DNA from: Phaseolus vulgaris
Lineage: Eukaryota > Streptophyta > Magnoliopsida > Fabales > Fabaceae
DNA: 64,000 nt
Direction of reading: 5' to 3'
NCBI RefSeq assembly: GCF_000499845.2
Contig: NC_023749.2
Span: 5,861,030-5,925,029, forward strand
Shown here: positions 11,925-25,291 of the stretch, piece after piece
How the letters are laid out: every line of letters begins with the position of its first letter
Numbering within the stretch: the first letter of the stretch is position 1
Notes under the pieces: generated by a model
What the model saw: the letters and a program-made list of their open reading frames with translations, nothing else
Told to the model about the DNA's origin: nothing
Databases searched by the model: none
Translations under genes and position numbers: made by a program

Positions 11925-14900
11925 ATGGGAGATAGAGTGGATAATTCTACCTCGAGCATGGGAACTAATTCTAAGGAAAGCAGTGTTATCACTGGGAAAA
12001 ATACATACAAAAACCTTCTGGTTGCATCACGGCCTAAAGGCTTTGCACAGAGAAACTATGAACAACTTGTGTCATTAACCCATGGTGACTTTGGAAGCAG
12101 TGTTGTGGGTCGTGCCACTTTTTTTTTACTCAAAGTTGCTGCATTAGAGACCGTGAGGAGGTTCTCCAAGAGTAAATGCCCGTGTGTATGGCGAGGCCTG
12201 CAGGGTCTACAAATCCTTGTCTATCCACCTTTCAAATGGATTCAGAGGTGGGCACCCTTCAGGGGTTTGGTGAAGAGCATGCAGGTTTGTGATTACTAAT
12301 TTCTGAAGGGTTCATAAAAGTTATATTTGAATGTAATTTTAAAGCATTGGAATATGATAGTTCAGAAAAATCATTACTGTAAATGTGAATTAGCTTGGAT
12401 CATCGTTTTTAAGTTTTAGAAATTGGTTCATATGATCTGTATTTGTATGATTCTAGGAGATACTTTTTTGGGATTTGAGAATACATTTTATTAGTGGCTT
12501 CAATGTATCATGTTCATTAGGAAAGTTTCTCAAAGATAATTTTTTTCCTCCTATTTTTGTTTTATATAAAAAAAAAAGGATTGGTATTGCCGCTATAGAG
12601 ACTATGCATATGGATTTTCTAAGAGCTTCATGCTTTTAGTATTGTGTCACCGTTAGCAATTATAAGATGTAATGTTTGATATTTCCCTAGGCCACCTTTA
12701 CTATTAAGATAAAGGAGGACCAAATTAAGGAGTTTTCTCTTTCTGTTTTTTTTTTTACCAGGTTTAGCTATATTTAAGAAACAGATAGCTACTAAATTTC
12801 TCTATTACCAGGTACTTTCAAGACCACTTTTAGTGCTTTCGATTGCAACAGTCTTTACTGATCAACCACAATGTAGTGATGGAACATCCGACTGTGTTTC
12901 TGATCCTGATTCTGAAGTATCTGCCGAACAATCTCCTGCACAGCCTATCTTGAATACAAGGTATATGATTAGAAGCTTCATGATGCGAAGCTAGCATCTG
13001 AGTTATCACTGACCTTTCTGTTCATAATGCTATAGTAGAGGGTTATTTCTTGTAATGCAGAATTCTCTGACATTAATCTGCTTAAAAGATGATAAAGTTG
13101 CAGATATAAATTTAGCTTCACAAATAACTGATAAACAGCAACTAAAGAAAGCGTTGGAGCTATCCTACATTGACTAGATTTGTAATGCCATTCAGAATAG
13201 TTTTGTTAATGGTAATAGAATTAGTGACCAGTGGTCATCATTATATTTGCCAGGTTTCATTTAGGTTCCTGATTTTTTAGTTGATTCATTGTAATCCATG
13301 CTTCTGAAAGTTATTTGTGGTGATGCGGAAACATTATTCTACAGTTCATAAAATGATTGTTTTAGTGTGAGGTACTAGTGTAGTAGTATGTGAATACAAT
13401 AACCCATCAGTAAAACTGTTTAAAATGGAAGTTTAATTACGATTCGACAACACTGTTACAACTTCTACAACTTAGAAAATTTTTTTAGCAGATTTTTGTT
13501 TCAAACTTGGTGCAGTTTGCAGGATTAATAGTCTAACAATACCTTCTTATTCTATGGGTCTTTTGAGTAAATTTCTTCGTAAGAACTTCTAAAATAGAAA
13601 AATATGAAGGAAAAATGAAATTAGTTTTTCCATGAACTAATATTAACATAGGCGCTAATGTGTAGAAGTTTTCTCATGTTAGTTTCTTTAAAAGATGATT
13701 TTTAACTCATACATAAGTTAATTTTAGCTTGTGGGGATATTTATTTCATTTTTTCTTGTTATCTTTTTCTAAAAGTGTTTATGGGAAAATTTATCCAAGT
13801 AGACCCTGTATTTCATTTGGAAAACCAAAGACACGTTTACTTCGTATTAATTCGTGTTTTTATTTTCCATTCTCTTTTAATTTACAAATTTGCCACTTTG
13901 TTTTCAAGACATTTCCTGTTTGCAAAGATTTATACAGAAACACTGAAACCAGTTTTATTTATTTATTTTTCTGTTTCCTATACGAATCTTGCAAATTTTT
14001 TCCTACCTAGAATTTTCAAAGATAACTTGAACATAAAAACCATGCAGTCTGATTTAGTTGTCGCTTTGCTTTGGACAACTCTGGTTAGACAAAATTGTGT
14101 GCACACAACCACAAAGTCGTAGACCTTATAAAATAAGAAATTAGTTTTATCGTTGTTATTTACATATGATGTTTGGGGCTACTCCTTGAAAGTGTTTCCT
14201 AAAGTTTGTTGCATTAAAATTATGTGTGCGTATCTTGTATTACTCTTGTTTCAACATGAATGACTTGCTAAGTTCACTGCACTGTGGTTCTACTAATATA
14301 CAGGGGATGTGACTAGTATGAGAACTGTTTTTATGAGAGTGAGGAGAAAAAATATTAACCTTACAACTATACATAGATGGTAACGGTTAAAGGTTACTTA
14401 AAGTCATATAGCTACTTAAAAAAATTTATGTGGCTTTTTAGCTTAATCTTTACTTTCCTTATACATCTAATGAACAATATTTTCCCCTCACTCATAAAAT
14501 TATGCCTCTCATTTGTTATTTCTCTGTGGCTTTTTATGATCAAATAAAAAGTTTTGGCTGAGAGGCCTCTGATATATTTCTCAGAAAGTAATGTAGGATA
14601 TTGATGTTATTGAGCCAAACATGTGAAGGACTGTCCCCAAATCAGCTCTTTCAATGTTTCACACGCCATACATATGAATCTCCTACACAATTACTATGTT
14701 CTGTTACTAAGTCTTGAGGTGAATAAAATGCTTCTTATGCCCTGCGTGTTTTTCATGATAAATATGAAATTATTATATGGAGCTTTCCATGTCTATAATT
14801 CTCCTGTGCAAGTTTCTTTAGTGTTACAAATATTTTTCTTTCCTTTTGCAGTCATTGTGAGATAGATCCTGAAGTTTTAGAATATGAAAACTGGTTGACT

Positions 14901-16813
14901 CTACTTAATCAAGAGCTGCAAAATCAAGGGATTAGTTTGCCGGAAAGGTATAGATGGTTTCTGTTATGTACTTAAATACACCATTCCAATAAAAAACACT
15001 TAAATATGATTCTCACAGAATTCTATTTCAAAACAAGGCTATTTGATGTTCCTACAATGACAGTTATTTTGAAATTTACCTTTTTTCAAAAAGAAAGTTG
15101 CACGAGATAAATAATTTATCAGCAATTCAACAATTGTGTTTTGTTTCTTTTCACTAAACTAAACATATATGAAATAATAGGAGTGCTACCTGTACACTCT
15201 ACTATTGATTAATATTTTTTGAAAACTGAAAAAAAATGAGAGATTTATTAAGATGTGTAATCAACAAAAGATTGTGATTAAAAACAGTGTGTTAGAGAGC
15301 ATGTTCCTATCATTCCTTTTTTAAATAATCATTAGTAATTGAATAACATTCAATATAATAGCTTTGGATATGCGTGTGCACCAACTTCTTAATTTTATAG
15401 TTATTCAATAATTAATAGATCCAGTCATTAACAATGATTGTTAAATTTAGGCCAATTGTTTATGTATTCTCATTCTGATCTTGTATTGTTGTATTTTTTG
15501 GGTCAAGTTCTGAAGTTGTGGCCAGCGCAGCCTTATTAGATAGCAATAGCACATTTACTTGCATATTCTTGGTTTCTCCTGTTGCACCGGACCATGATTT
15601 AGTAGTGTTTATGCAGAATCAATGATGATGAGCTCCACAGATTTTACGCAGCTTCTAATAATGACTTTTCATGCTTCCTTACCTCAATCAAGAAGACAAT
15701 ACGGTGGCGGGAGAGTTACCGATTTCTTTCAGGAGAAGAGCTGGAAATGTGGTCAAATATGGTGTTCTGGCATGGATTTGATGTTTTGAACAGACCTTGC
15801 CTCATTGTAAGGCTTGGGATAGCTTGTCGCTCTTTGGCGTCTGAAGATAGACTTCAGTTTGCTCAGGCAGTTAGTATGTTTCTCTTTTTGAACATGTTGC
15901 ATTTCTCTTGTTATATTTGCTCTATTGGTTTCATGCTTTAGGTTTATTTATCTTAAAATCAGTGGCTGTACTTCAGTATCACAGGTAGAATACGGAGTCT
16001 TGCACTTGGTAGATGCAGACAACCCTCAAATTGCAGTATTGGTGGACTGTGAAGGGTTATCTCCATTGAGAATTCCCATGAAAGTGATGAGATCTTGTTC
16101 CTCCCTTCTGCAAGATTACTTTCCTAATCGACTTGGTTGTTTGTTTGTCATCCGACTGCCAGCAATTGTTCGTGTTATTGCCCAGACTTTTATTCAGGTA
16201 AACTTTCCTTTCCATTTATTTTTTAGGCTAAAATAGCAAAGAAAGTAGCAATAGGGAAGGTAGTCATGAAGTTGATGCTCATGTAGTGTATGCAGGCATC
16301 GCTTGTTCGACTAAATGCAATTTCATTTATCCTTAGAGCCTCTCAAATCTAGATATAGATTCTCAATTTCTTGTTTCTTAGAAAAAATACCGTTGTAAAT
16401 TTTTTGCTTTATTTAAATGAACTAATTTATGACTTCGAATCTAGGTTTTAAAGCCAGCTACTAAGAAGAAGTTGAAATTAGGGGGAGAGATGTTTCGGAA
16501 AGCACTTTTTGACAATTTTCCGACACCACCATCATATCTTGGAGGAAGATGCACTTGCATGAGATGTTCTAAAATTGGCAACTGGGGTATGCTGCAACCT
16601 CATTCAACTGGGACAAGCAGAATTGATAGGGAGCAGGAGATCAGTGACAATGGGGGTTTTCCATCACCGCCGTCTAATGAGTTAGATGACCGCCAAGTCA
16701 GCAATTCTGACCAGCTGTTGAAAAAGGCTGTCATAAGTTTTCTAGTATTTTGGGTTTTCATAGCTCTTGGTGCTGGAATTTACGATCCTAGTAGTCGTCA
16801 TTTAGCCCCATAA
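11925..16813 (+). CDS. CRAL-TRIO (Sec14-like) domain protein with C-terminal membrane anchor
   Basis: Six coding exons (11925-12284, 12812-12960, 14852-14947, 15617-15873, 15977-16197, 16445-16813) join in phase to 483 residues. The N-terminal third is basic and contains a Trp/Pro-rich stretch (WRGLQGLQILVYPPFKWIQ). Residues about 225-365 read as a CRAL-TRIO lipid-binding lobe: FWHGFDVLNRPCLIVRLGIA, then a strand with VLVDCEGLSPLRIPM and a segment LLQDYFPNRLGCLFVIRLPA. The C-terminal exon carries a Cys-rich CTCMRCSK motif and a hydrophobic helix at about 456-474 (AVISFLVFWVFIALGAGIY), consistent with tail anchoring. Sec14-type domains bind phosphoinositides or other lipids; the ligand here is unknown. 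A 5' leader exon ending near 10660 and a long leader intron are likely but inferred. A two-codon upstream ORF lies at 11909-11917. Confidence 0.88.
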
Positions 16814-19600
16814 CCCAAGATTGGCCAAATTAGTTTTGTGTCTCTAGTTGAATAAATTTTTAGAGGACACCTCTAGTTCGAAATTTGGAGCTGGCATTTA
16901 TCCAAAGCTCCGAACAGTAAAGGTGAACTGTTTCAGGTTCTTTAGACAATGCAGTTATGCCTTGAACAACTACATTGTAAAATCCTTTTTTTAGTTTTAT
17001 AGACTTTGTTTGATCCTCTCAATGCAGTTAGTGATGAATGCAGGTGGGGGATCTTGACAGCAGCACTCACATCAAAATAAATTTAGACACAACTATAAAA
17101 GCTTCTGAGAGATTTTTATATTTTTAGGAGAAAAACTTTGAAAAACAATTGTAGCTTGGATATGAATTAGGACTGGCAAATTAGAGAGACATGAAGAAGA
17201 GAAGAGAAATTAATTATGCCTCTCAATGTTTAAAGCTTATCAAATGGTTGCAAAAGGTAAAAAAGACATACTTCGAAGAAAAGATTAAGAAGAGCAGCCA
17301 TTTTTTTTGCAAGCGTTGAAACTGTTAAATTTTCTCTACGCCTTAAAGTTTTGTAAAAGCACTGATTGTGTTCATTCCAACAAATTATTAGAGAGTTTAA
17401 ACATCGTATAAGTTGAAAGATGTTACTCTTTCTAATAAGCATAATTGTGATTTTTGATCACTTAAACCTTATATTTGTCTTAAGCCAATAGTGACTTAGT
17501 TCAGAGAATACTTAGTTAAGCCAAAAGTGACTTGTGGTAAAGAATATTTGAATAGAATAAGTCAAAAGTGACTATAAATCGAAAGAATAGTTAACTAAGT
17601 TAAGTCATGAGTGACTTATGAAATAATACTCAGATTAAATCTTTTTGTGAAAGAATATCGATGTATAATTTACGAGGATAGTCTTCCTAATATATTTTTT
17701 TTAAAAAGACCATTTTTTTGTTTGGTCTTTTTGTTTATGTAAATATTAATAGAATATTACAGGATATGAACAATATTTAAATTATTTTAAACAAAATTAT
17801 TTCTTATTAAAAATATTCATAAAAACGTAATGCTTTAAATGTTGGTATTCTTTTTATTAGAATTAAAAAAAAATCGTATTAAAAATATTAATATAAAATA
17901 TTTAGGCTTTAGATTGGTAGATAAAATAAAGAAAAATGAAACAGAAGAAAAAAACGTAATATTTAATTCATATAAATATAGAAAAATATAATGGATCCTT
18001 AATTTCTATACTATAAATTTCAACCTAGTTACTAGTTTCTTAAAAAAAAAAATTAATATAAAAGTAAAATTATAACTAATACCACTCTATTATTTTTCCA
18101 AAAAAAAATTGTTTTCTAATTAATATTAGTATTAGCTGTTTATAATGGTGGTTACAATTAAAGATAAAATCTAATTTAAAGACTCATCTTCCACGTCAAT
18201 ATTACGTTGATATCTAGTACTGGTTTAAATGCATCTTCATTATACACGTCACTACGAAAGCGTCATTATTATCATTTTTTTCCCCAATAAATTCATTGAC
18301 ATTTTCTTTTTCAACACTAATCATTTATCACATTATTTACATAAATAGACTTATTTATTATAGTGGATTACACTTAAACTCTTGGACAATCACATTTTGA
18401 AAATGAGTTATGGTGATGGTAACAAAAATAGATTGAAATTCAACCCTCCCATTAATTATTAATTATTGAGAGAGAGAAATTTATCCGATTTCTCTTAAAT
18501 ATAAAGGTTGATTTAAATGATATGAAGAAATATATTTAAAATCTAATTTAATAATATAAAATCAATTTATAAGAAGAGATTTCTATCCATATATATTATA
18601 AAATATTTTTAATATAAAATCTCCAATAAATAAAGTACTATAACAATTATCAATTATTTAAAATTAATAATTATATAATCAAATTCATCGTAATTTAAAA
18701 TTATTAATTCTATAACTAATTTATTATTTTATTTTATTTTTTAAAGTATATCCCTTATATTTCTCTCACTTGTTTATAGGAAGAAGGGTGTGAAAGTTAG
18801 ATACAAATAAAGATGTCGTTGAAAATGATAGTTAATGTCTCTTTCAAACATGTATTTTTTATTAAGCTCGGTCACTTAAATATAAATAACATTAATTTTA
18901 TTTGTTTTAATTAAAAATATTTTTTAAACTATTCTTAACTTAAACTTGATATAATGAAAAAAAGTCATTCAAATTATAACCATTGGAGGATATTCGGAAA
19001 ATTATATTATTTAATAAGGTAAAATTAGTTTATATATATATGATAAGTATCATTTACGTTTTTGTTTAATTATAATTAGAAATTTGTCTCAATAATTTGT
19101 GTAATGAATTTTTTAAATATTAATCGTATTATTTAACTGAAATTACAATCGTAGTTGAATAATATCATATCTAAGCCTTGCTTTTATTAACATGTTCTTT
19201 AAACAAATTAAAATTTTATTAGAATATAATAATTCCAACGCAACCTACCCATTTTGATAATTAGCAGTCCTACTTTTAATGGCTTTTAAAGGTCAGATAT
19301 ATTAAATTTAAATTCCGTGATATTTAAAGATACTTAGTTGATTAAAATTAACATTTTACTAAATAATTGGAAGAAAAACAAATTACCAAAGTTAATAAGA
19401 TATGTATGAAAATAGTTAGTCAATAAATAATTTAAAACTCTAAACCAACCTGTTGTCAACATATCTACTAAAATAAAATAGATTTTTTTTATATGAAAGT
19501 CAGAATTTGAGTTGAAGGTCTGAATTCTCAAAGTGATTTTTGGTAGCCGGAAAGTGTAGTTGAAAAAATAACTCATAAATTTTCTTTTTTCTTTTTTCGG
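16814..19600. other. 3' region of the CRAL-TRIO gene and AT-rich spacer
   Basis: The first 350 bases or so probably hold the 3' UTR. The remainder is AT-rich intergenic DNA with no supported ORF. It contains one notable short repeat array (17481-17618), listed separately. Confidence 0.5.
17481..17618. repeat. Four spaced copies of an imperfect palindrome
   Basis: The motif AAGYCA-(3 bases)-GTGACTT, or a close variant, occurs at about 17482, 17517, 17559 and 17602, roughly every 35-45 bases. The four forms read AAGCCAATAGTGACTT, AAGCCAAAAGTGACTT, AAGTCAAAAGTGACTA and AAGTCATGAGTGACTT. Each is nearly self-complementary (AAGTCAC / GTGACTT). The sequence between copies is also partly alike, with GAATA preceding each later copy. 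Confidence 0.65.
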
Positions 19601-19990
19601 GTAGACTATTAGAGTTTCAAAGTGTCATTCTCGTCTCGATACTACTCTTTTGAGTCTTGGTCGCTCAATCTCAGGTGAATGCCGAATAAGGGTATTTGCA
19701 GAAGGTACTACGATTCTCAAATCAGCAAAAATGGTATTCAGCACTCGGAGGTATATAGTGATGATGACGTACCTTATTATTTGAATATGCGATATTTATA
19801 TTATTTTAATGAACTTACCTTATTGGGTCAGATTAGTGAAATGAATTTCACTTACGGCATATTACCTAGTTAATGATAGTTAGCTTTACTGACCTTAATT
19901 TAAACGTTAATGATTTAGGTGTGTCGATCGGCCTACACGTCCATACATGACTCAATCGACTCAGTCAAGAAGACCGAGTTATGGTAGTTG
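19600..19990. repeat. Dispersed repeat, copy 2 (partner at 9530)
   Basis: This block carries the same ordered core as 9530-9800: a CACTCGG segment, GATGATGACGTACC, GATATTTATATTATTTTAATGAA, then TTATTGGGTCAGATTA. It is more complete on its left side, where a CTCAATCTCAGGTGAATG segment precedes the core. It ends in a slightly GC-richer part that includes GTGTCGATCGGCC. The element type was not recognised. Confidence 0.6.
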
Positions 19991-20180
19991 ACCGCTCGGT
20001 TCATACCAATACAAAATAATATAAGTTATTTTTATTTGATAATTTATATTAATATTTTCAAAGGAATACTTTTACAAACATTCAATATTTCTGAAAACGT
20101 TTTTCTTAAAAAAAATCAGATCAGAATTCCACTTGAGACGTTAGTTTTGGGAATTTATTTTTTTGAATAGGTTTATTTGA

Positions 20181-20244
20181 AGAAGAAAAGAAAAGAAAAG
20201 AAAAGAAAAGAAAAGAAAAGAAAAGAAAAGAAAAGAAAAGAAAA
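20181..20244. repeat. (AAAAG)n microsatellite
   Basis: About a dozen uninterrupted AAAAG units form a strict polypurine tract about 60 bases long. It lies roughly 0.8 kb upstream of the first UDP-xylose synthase start codon. Pentanucleotide arrays of this purity are usually length-polymorphic. Confidence 0.95.
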
Positions 20245-21068
20245 TCCAACCAAAAAAAGGAAAAAAAATTAAAATAAATAAATACATTAATTGTGTTTGG
20301 CAATCTCATCTGCTACAGTGCTGAGAAAACAGATACTTATCCTATACGGTAAAATTTACCTGCGAAGTCCAAAACACTGTAACAAAACCTTATATATGCG
20401 TACACGCACTTCTGACAGACACCCACATCTCATTCAAGTTTCAAAAGCCAACTTCAACACAATTATCAAGCTCAACCGCTGCATGTACCCTTTACTTAAT
20501 GTTTATGCTTTGCTTTCGTACTCTACTTATGCATTTTCAGTTTCACTTTCGCCATCTTTGTTTTTTTTTATGTCTTCAATGTTTGGTATGATGCCACCCT
20601 TTTGTTTTTGTGTCATCGACGTTGCATAGGACCTTTCATCATATGTTCTTTAACTTTCCGTGAGTTTGAAGGATCCCTAAATCATTTTTTTCTATTAAAT
20701 TATTGTTGGGTGTGGAATTAACTAATTTAAAAATCTAATTTTTAATTTACCGTTTGGTGGGAAATTTCGAACTCCTGGATCTTCTTTCTTCTATAAATTG
20801 TTGGCTGATCATGGAGTGTTTGGATCAGATCTGTGATTTGGGGTTTTGAATTTGTATATTTTTTTGCTTGAGTCTCAATCAGGTTCATTGTTAGCTCTCA
20901 ATCTCTTTTTTTCTTTCGGATGTAGTTGAAGTGTCTGTTGTTACTAATTACTAGATTTGGTTTTGAAAAACTTTGCAACTTAACGATTGTGTGTATAGAG
21001 TACTCACTTTGAAATTTTGACCGTTTGGAAATTGGTTCTGCATTTGAGTTGCAGAGGGTTTTTTGACC

Positions 21069-24000
21069 ATGGCAACGAGTTCTTCCAATGGAGCAGCAAA
21101 GCAACCTCCCATGCCATCTCCCTTGCGTTTTTCCAAGTTTTTTCAGGTGAACTCTACTCTTCCATTGTGTTTATGATTGTTGTTTGGATCATGTTATGCA
21201 AATTTCTTGTCAATTCACTTTTGTTACAAATTGATCTCTATTGATAAGACCAATTGATCATGACATGTTCTACTATAAAACCATTTATTTCCAGATAAGT
21301 GGCTTAACTTACCTGTGCTTGTCAGATTTCCCTTTTTGCTTTTATGAATGAATCTTTATTCGTGGTGGTGCTGATTCCAATTGTAGTTTAGAATAAAGGA
21401 ACATAAAATAATCATAATTTTTTAATTGGCTAGAATTTTATTTTAGAGTAATTCGGTACATTTAATGTCTGTTGGGAACATGAGTTCCTCAATTCAGATC
21501 TCTCTGAATGTCAACTTGTGCGCTGGTTTGATCTTGTAGCTGTTGGCATTTTAGTTTAAATCTCAATGCTTACTCTTGTCTAAATTTATGTTATGATTGC
21601 ATTCTTCTGCTTGTCAACTCCTGTTGCCAATCAATCAATTAAAATGTATGCCTTTTCCACTTATAAATTACACTTTATGCATTCTATTGCACACCACAGT
21701 TCAGCTCATTTGGTACATGTTCCTAAAACATCGTATTACATCTCAATATCTAGAGAACACTGACAACCTGAACACTTCTCTTGCCAGGATATCTTCTTTT
21801 ACTTAATCATTTTTTCCCCTTTCCTTGTGTGAACTCTTGGTTTTACAATGTTACTTTCATCTCTGACAACAGTCCAATATGAGAATTCTGGTTACCGGAG
21901 GAGCTGGATTTATTGGCTCTCACTTAGTTGACAGACTGATGGAAAATGAAAAAAATGAGGTTAGGATGGTTGATATCTTTCTGTACACAGTTTTGAAGTT
22001 TATTAGTTATTCAATGAGTGCTATAAAACTTTGGAACAAGATGTGACAATATGTTTGTCTAATCAGGTTGTTGTTGCTGACAATTTCTTCACTGGATCTA
22101 AAGACAACCTTAAAAAATGGATTGGCCATCCAAGATTCGAGTTAATTCGCCATGGTATAGTTTTATTATTTTCTTCATTGCAATCCTCCAATTTCTGACT
22201 TTCCTTTCTTCCCACCTTGTAATGTGTGTTTGGCTTCTTAATTTTAGTCATCTAGATTGTGAAATATCTTCAAGACTGTGATAGATCATGCAACAGAAGC
22301 TTGTTGGTTATTAATGAAGATATTAAATTAAAAAATATATAAATTTTCAAGTAATACACCAAATCAGTACCTAAAATTATAAGCATCAGTCAGTTAATCC
22401 TTGATATTGTGAAAAAGAAACTTTAGCTACCAACTCTCACAATTGTCAACTATTTAGTCTCTAAAGTATGCATTATCAGTCAATTTGGTCCCTAACATAA
22501 ATGAATCAATCAATTTAGTCCTTATCAGTGAACTTAGTCGGGTATGGGAACCAAATTAAATGATGATGCACAACAAGGCCAGGTACTAAGTTGACTTCTG
22601 TGCTTTAAAGTCAGGGAGACAAATGACTATAGTTGTTAAATTAAGAGATCAAATTGACAGATTCTTAACATTAGGAACTAGAGGGACTAATATTTGCTAA
22701 TTTTGAGGACTAAAATTTAGTTTTCCTAATGTTAGGAAATAAAATGACTTGTGCTTGTAATTTTAAGGATTATTCCGATGGTTTATTCTCAAATTTTCTA
22801 AATCAGACACCAGTAATGTTGTTCAACACAACATGAATGATAATGCTATCATATGCAGAGTTTCTTCTCTGTTTCTAGATGTGTTTTTATTTAATTAGAA
22901 GTATATACTTTTCTTTTCCCTGAACAGATGTCACAGAGCAATTGTTGATTGAGGTTGATCAAATCTATCATCTTGCTTGTCCTGCTTCTCCAATTTTCTA
23001 CAAATACAATCCTGTAAAGGTGGGCTTCTTAGAATCTACTTTTGTATTTCTGTCATTTACCACGCTCCTTGTCAGTTCTCTACACGAGTTACTTCTTGCA
23101 CAGAAGTAGTTTGAAGTCCTCCCAGTGCACCCCTGGCTCTATTGCAGATTTAACACGGGAATTTCATATATATTGTTATAATGTTTCAATTGTTAGTCTG
23201 CTTATTGATTCAACTGTGTTTATGACCTACGCATTGGTTGATTTCTCTCTTATAGCGAATTTTGAGAAATAATCTAACAGTTACAGTAAAACTTTACAGA
23301 CAATAAAGACAAATGTGATTGGAACACTGAACATGCTTGGGCTCGCTAAGCGAGTGGGAGCAAGGTTATCTCTTTTTCTAAAAGATAAATTTGATAAGCT
23401 AAATCATTACCAATTGTTGATTTTACCAAGTTTTAATTTTGATTGACAGGATTTTGCTTACATCTACTTCAGAAGTATATGGAGATCCTCTTGTGCATCC
23501 ACAACCAGAAAGCTACTGGGGCAATGTTAACCCAATTGGTACATACACATCTCATTCTCAATCCAAACTTGATGTGTCAATGGCTTCATAGTGGGGCCAA
23601 TACTGATTTAGCTGAGTTCATCATAATGTATACCTCAATGTTTGGTTTTCACACTTCAAAATAGTTTTTCATTTTGAACATGCATTTGTTAATGAGCATG
23701 ATCTGAAAGCTGCAAGTATATGATCTCTTTGAATTATACCTTGATAAGATCTACAGTATTCACATATTTTCAAAGCTGTAGGAACTTAGAATGTTCATTG
23801 ATTATAATATATATGCCATATCTGTTGTTCTATGTGACTCGGTAAAATTTGATTAGGGGGTGGGTTAAGAAACATTTTTCCCTAAGTGTTGGGCTCACGA
23901 TGTGAGATTCTCCTCAATTACTTGTTTAGTATATTGTAATAAGTGTTGTTAAAAATATGTTGTGCTGAAACTTGTGAGGATATAGCCTAAACATAAAAAT

Positions 24001-25291
24001 GCGTGTGTACAGGAGTTCGGAGTTGTTATGATGAGGGCAAGCGTGTTGCTGAAACTTTGATGTTTGATTATCATAGGCAGCATGGAATAGGTAATTCCTT
24101 TTTCTCATAGACAATACAAGTGATGCATTGCCGTTAAATATTAACTTAATATGATTTTCCTTTCATATATTTTTCTCAGAAATACGCATTGCAAGAATCT
24201 TTAACACATATGGACCACGTATGAATATTGATGATGGTCGTGTGGTCAGCAACTTCATTGCTCAAGCAATTCGGTAAATCCTTTAACTTTATAATGTTAT
24301 AGGCAAGATGGAGAAGCTGATAAATTAATTTTTATGACTAACATCTTCTGTAATCAAGTATAACGATTTATTCAAGTACACTAATAAAAAAACTCAACCC
24401 TTATTTATAACCGTATGAATTATATGCTTCTTGAGCCTGCTCTTTATTTGTTGCTTATCATGTGCATTTTTGTGTTATAGTGGTGAACCCTTAACTGTCC
24501 AAGTTCCAGGAACTCAAACTCGCAGTTTCTGCTATGTCTCTGACATGGTATATTTGCTACATGGTTCTCATTTGTATATTATGATCTTGAATCAAGAACT
24601 AGGTGTGATTGACTATGATTATACATTTGAAATCTATTAGGTTGATGGACTTATACGCCTGATGGAAGGGGAAAACACTGGTCCAATCAACATTGGGAAC
24701 CCAGGTTGTATCACAACTGAGTCGTTTGAGCTCTGATTTTTCTGCCAAATGCTAATGTTTTGGTACTTTATTCCTCCAGGCGAATTTACAATGACTGAAC
24801 TTGCCGAGAATGTGAAAGAGGTCAGTTGTAACTTGCATTACAAACCATTTAAATTCTTGGACAATCCCACACCCCTCTTATGTGTCAGTCTGGTCATATT
24901 ATAACTGCAAGATTTAAACAACAGTTTGAACCAAGGAATTCTTTGATACCGAATTACGAACATGTTTTCGTGAGAGGGATAATACATGTGCTTTGCAATA
25001 TGCAATCAACAAAGTAATGTGGGAGAAAGAAAGCACTTTATGTTTACCCTGTGGATTAAAAATGGAATTTTGGTGAAAATTTTGATTTATGGCTTGGTTT
25101 TGCAGCTTATTAATCCAGCAGTGGAGATAAAGATGGTTGAGAACACTCCTGATGATCCTCGTCAGAGAAAACCAGACATAACAAAAGCAAAGGAATTGCT
25201 GGGATGGGAACCAAAGATCAAGTTGCGTGATGGCCTTCCTCTTATGGAAGAGGATTTCCGTTTGAGGCTTGGGGTTCCCAACAAAAACTAA
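21069..25291 (+). CDS. UXS: UDP-glucuronate decarboxylase (UDP-xylose synthase), copy 1
   Basis: Twelve exons join in phase to 342 residues: 21069-21146, 21873-21959, 22067-22154, 22928-23019, 23300-23364, 23450-23538, 24013-24090, 24180-24273, 24481-24547, 24641-24704, 24780-24820, 25106-25291. The enzyme converts UDP-glucuronate to UDP-xylose plus CO2 with bound NAD+. It is an extended short-chain dehydrogenase with the dinucleotide motif GGAGFIG at residues 35-41, the TSTSEVYGD strand, and the catalytic pair Tyr172/Lys176 in YDEGK. The UXS-typical [19 protein letters not shown] and [18 protein letters not shown] segments are present. The N-terminus ([14 protein letters not shown]) has no membrane helix, so it belongs to the short cytosolic class (UXS3/5/6-like), not the Golgi class. 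A leader intron ending at about 21054 is likely. Intron 3 carries a foldback transposon. A paralogue follows 2.9 kb downstream. Confidence 0.96.
22335..22795. mobile_element. Foldback/MITE-like insertion in intron 3 of UXS copy 1
   Basis: The two ends resemble each other in inverted orientation. The left has ACCTAAAATTATAAGCATCAGTCA and the right, read in complement, has CCTTAAAATTACAAGCACAAGTCA. The interior alternates phrases such as TTTAGTCCTTATCAG, TTTGGTCCCTAACAT and, on the other side, AGGGACTAATATTTGC. This kind of phrase is typical of abundant plant foldback elements. No coding sequence is present. The exact ends and target duplication were not resolved. Confidence 0.5.

Noticed and set aside
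12961..14851. Open frames of 60-115 codons in intron 2 of the CRAL-TRIO gene
   Set aside because: They lack splice continuity and are Phe/Leu/Ser-rich low-complexity sequence; the flanking exons join in phase without them.
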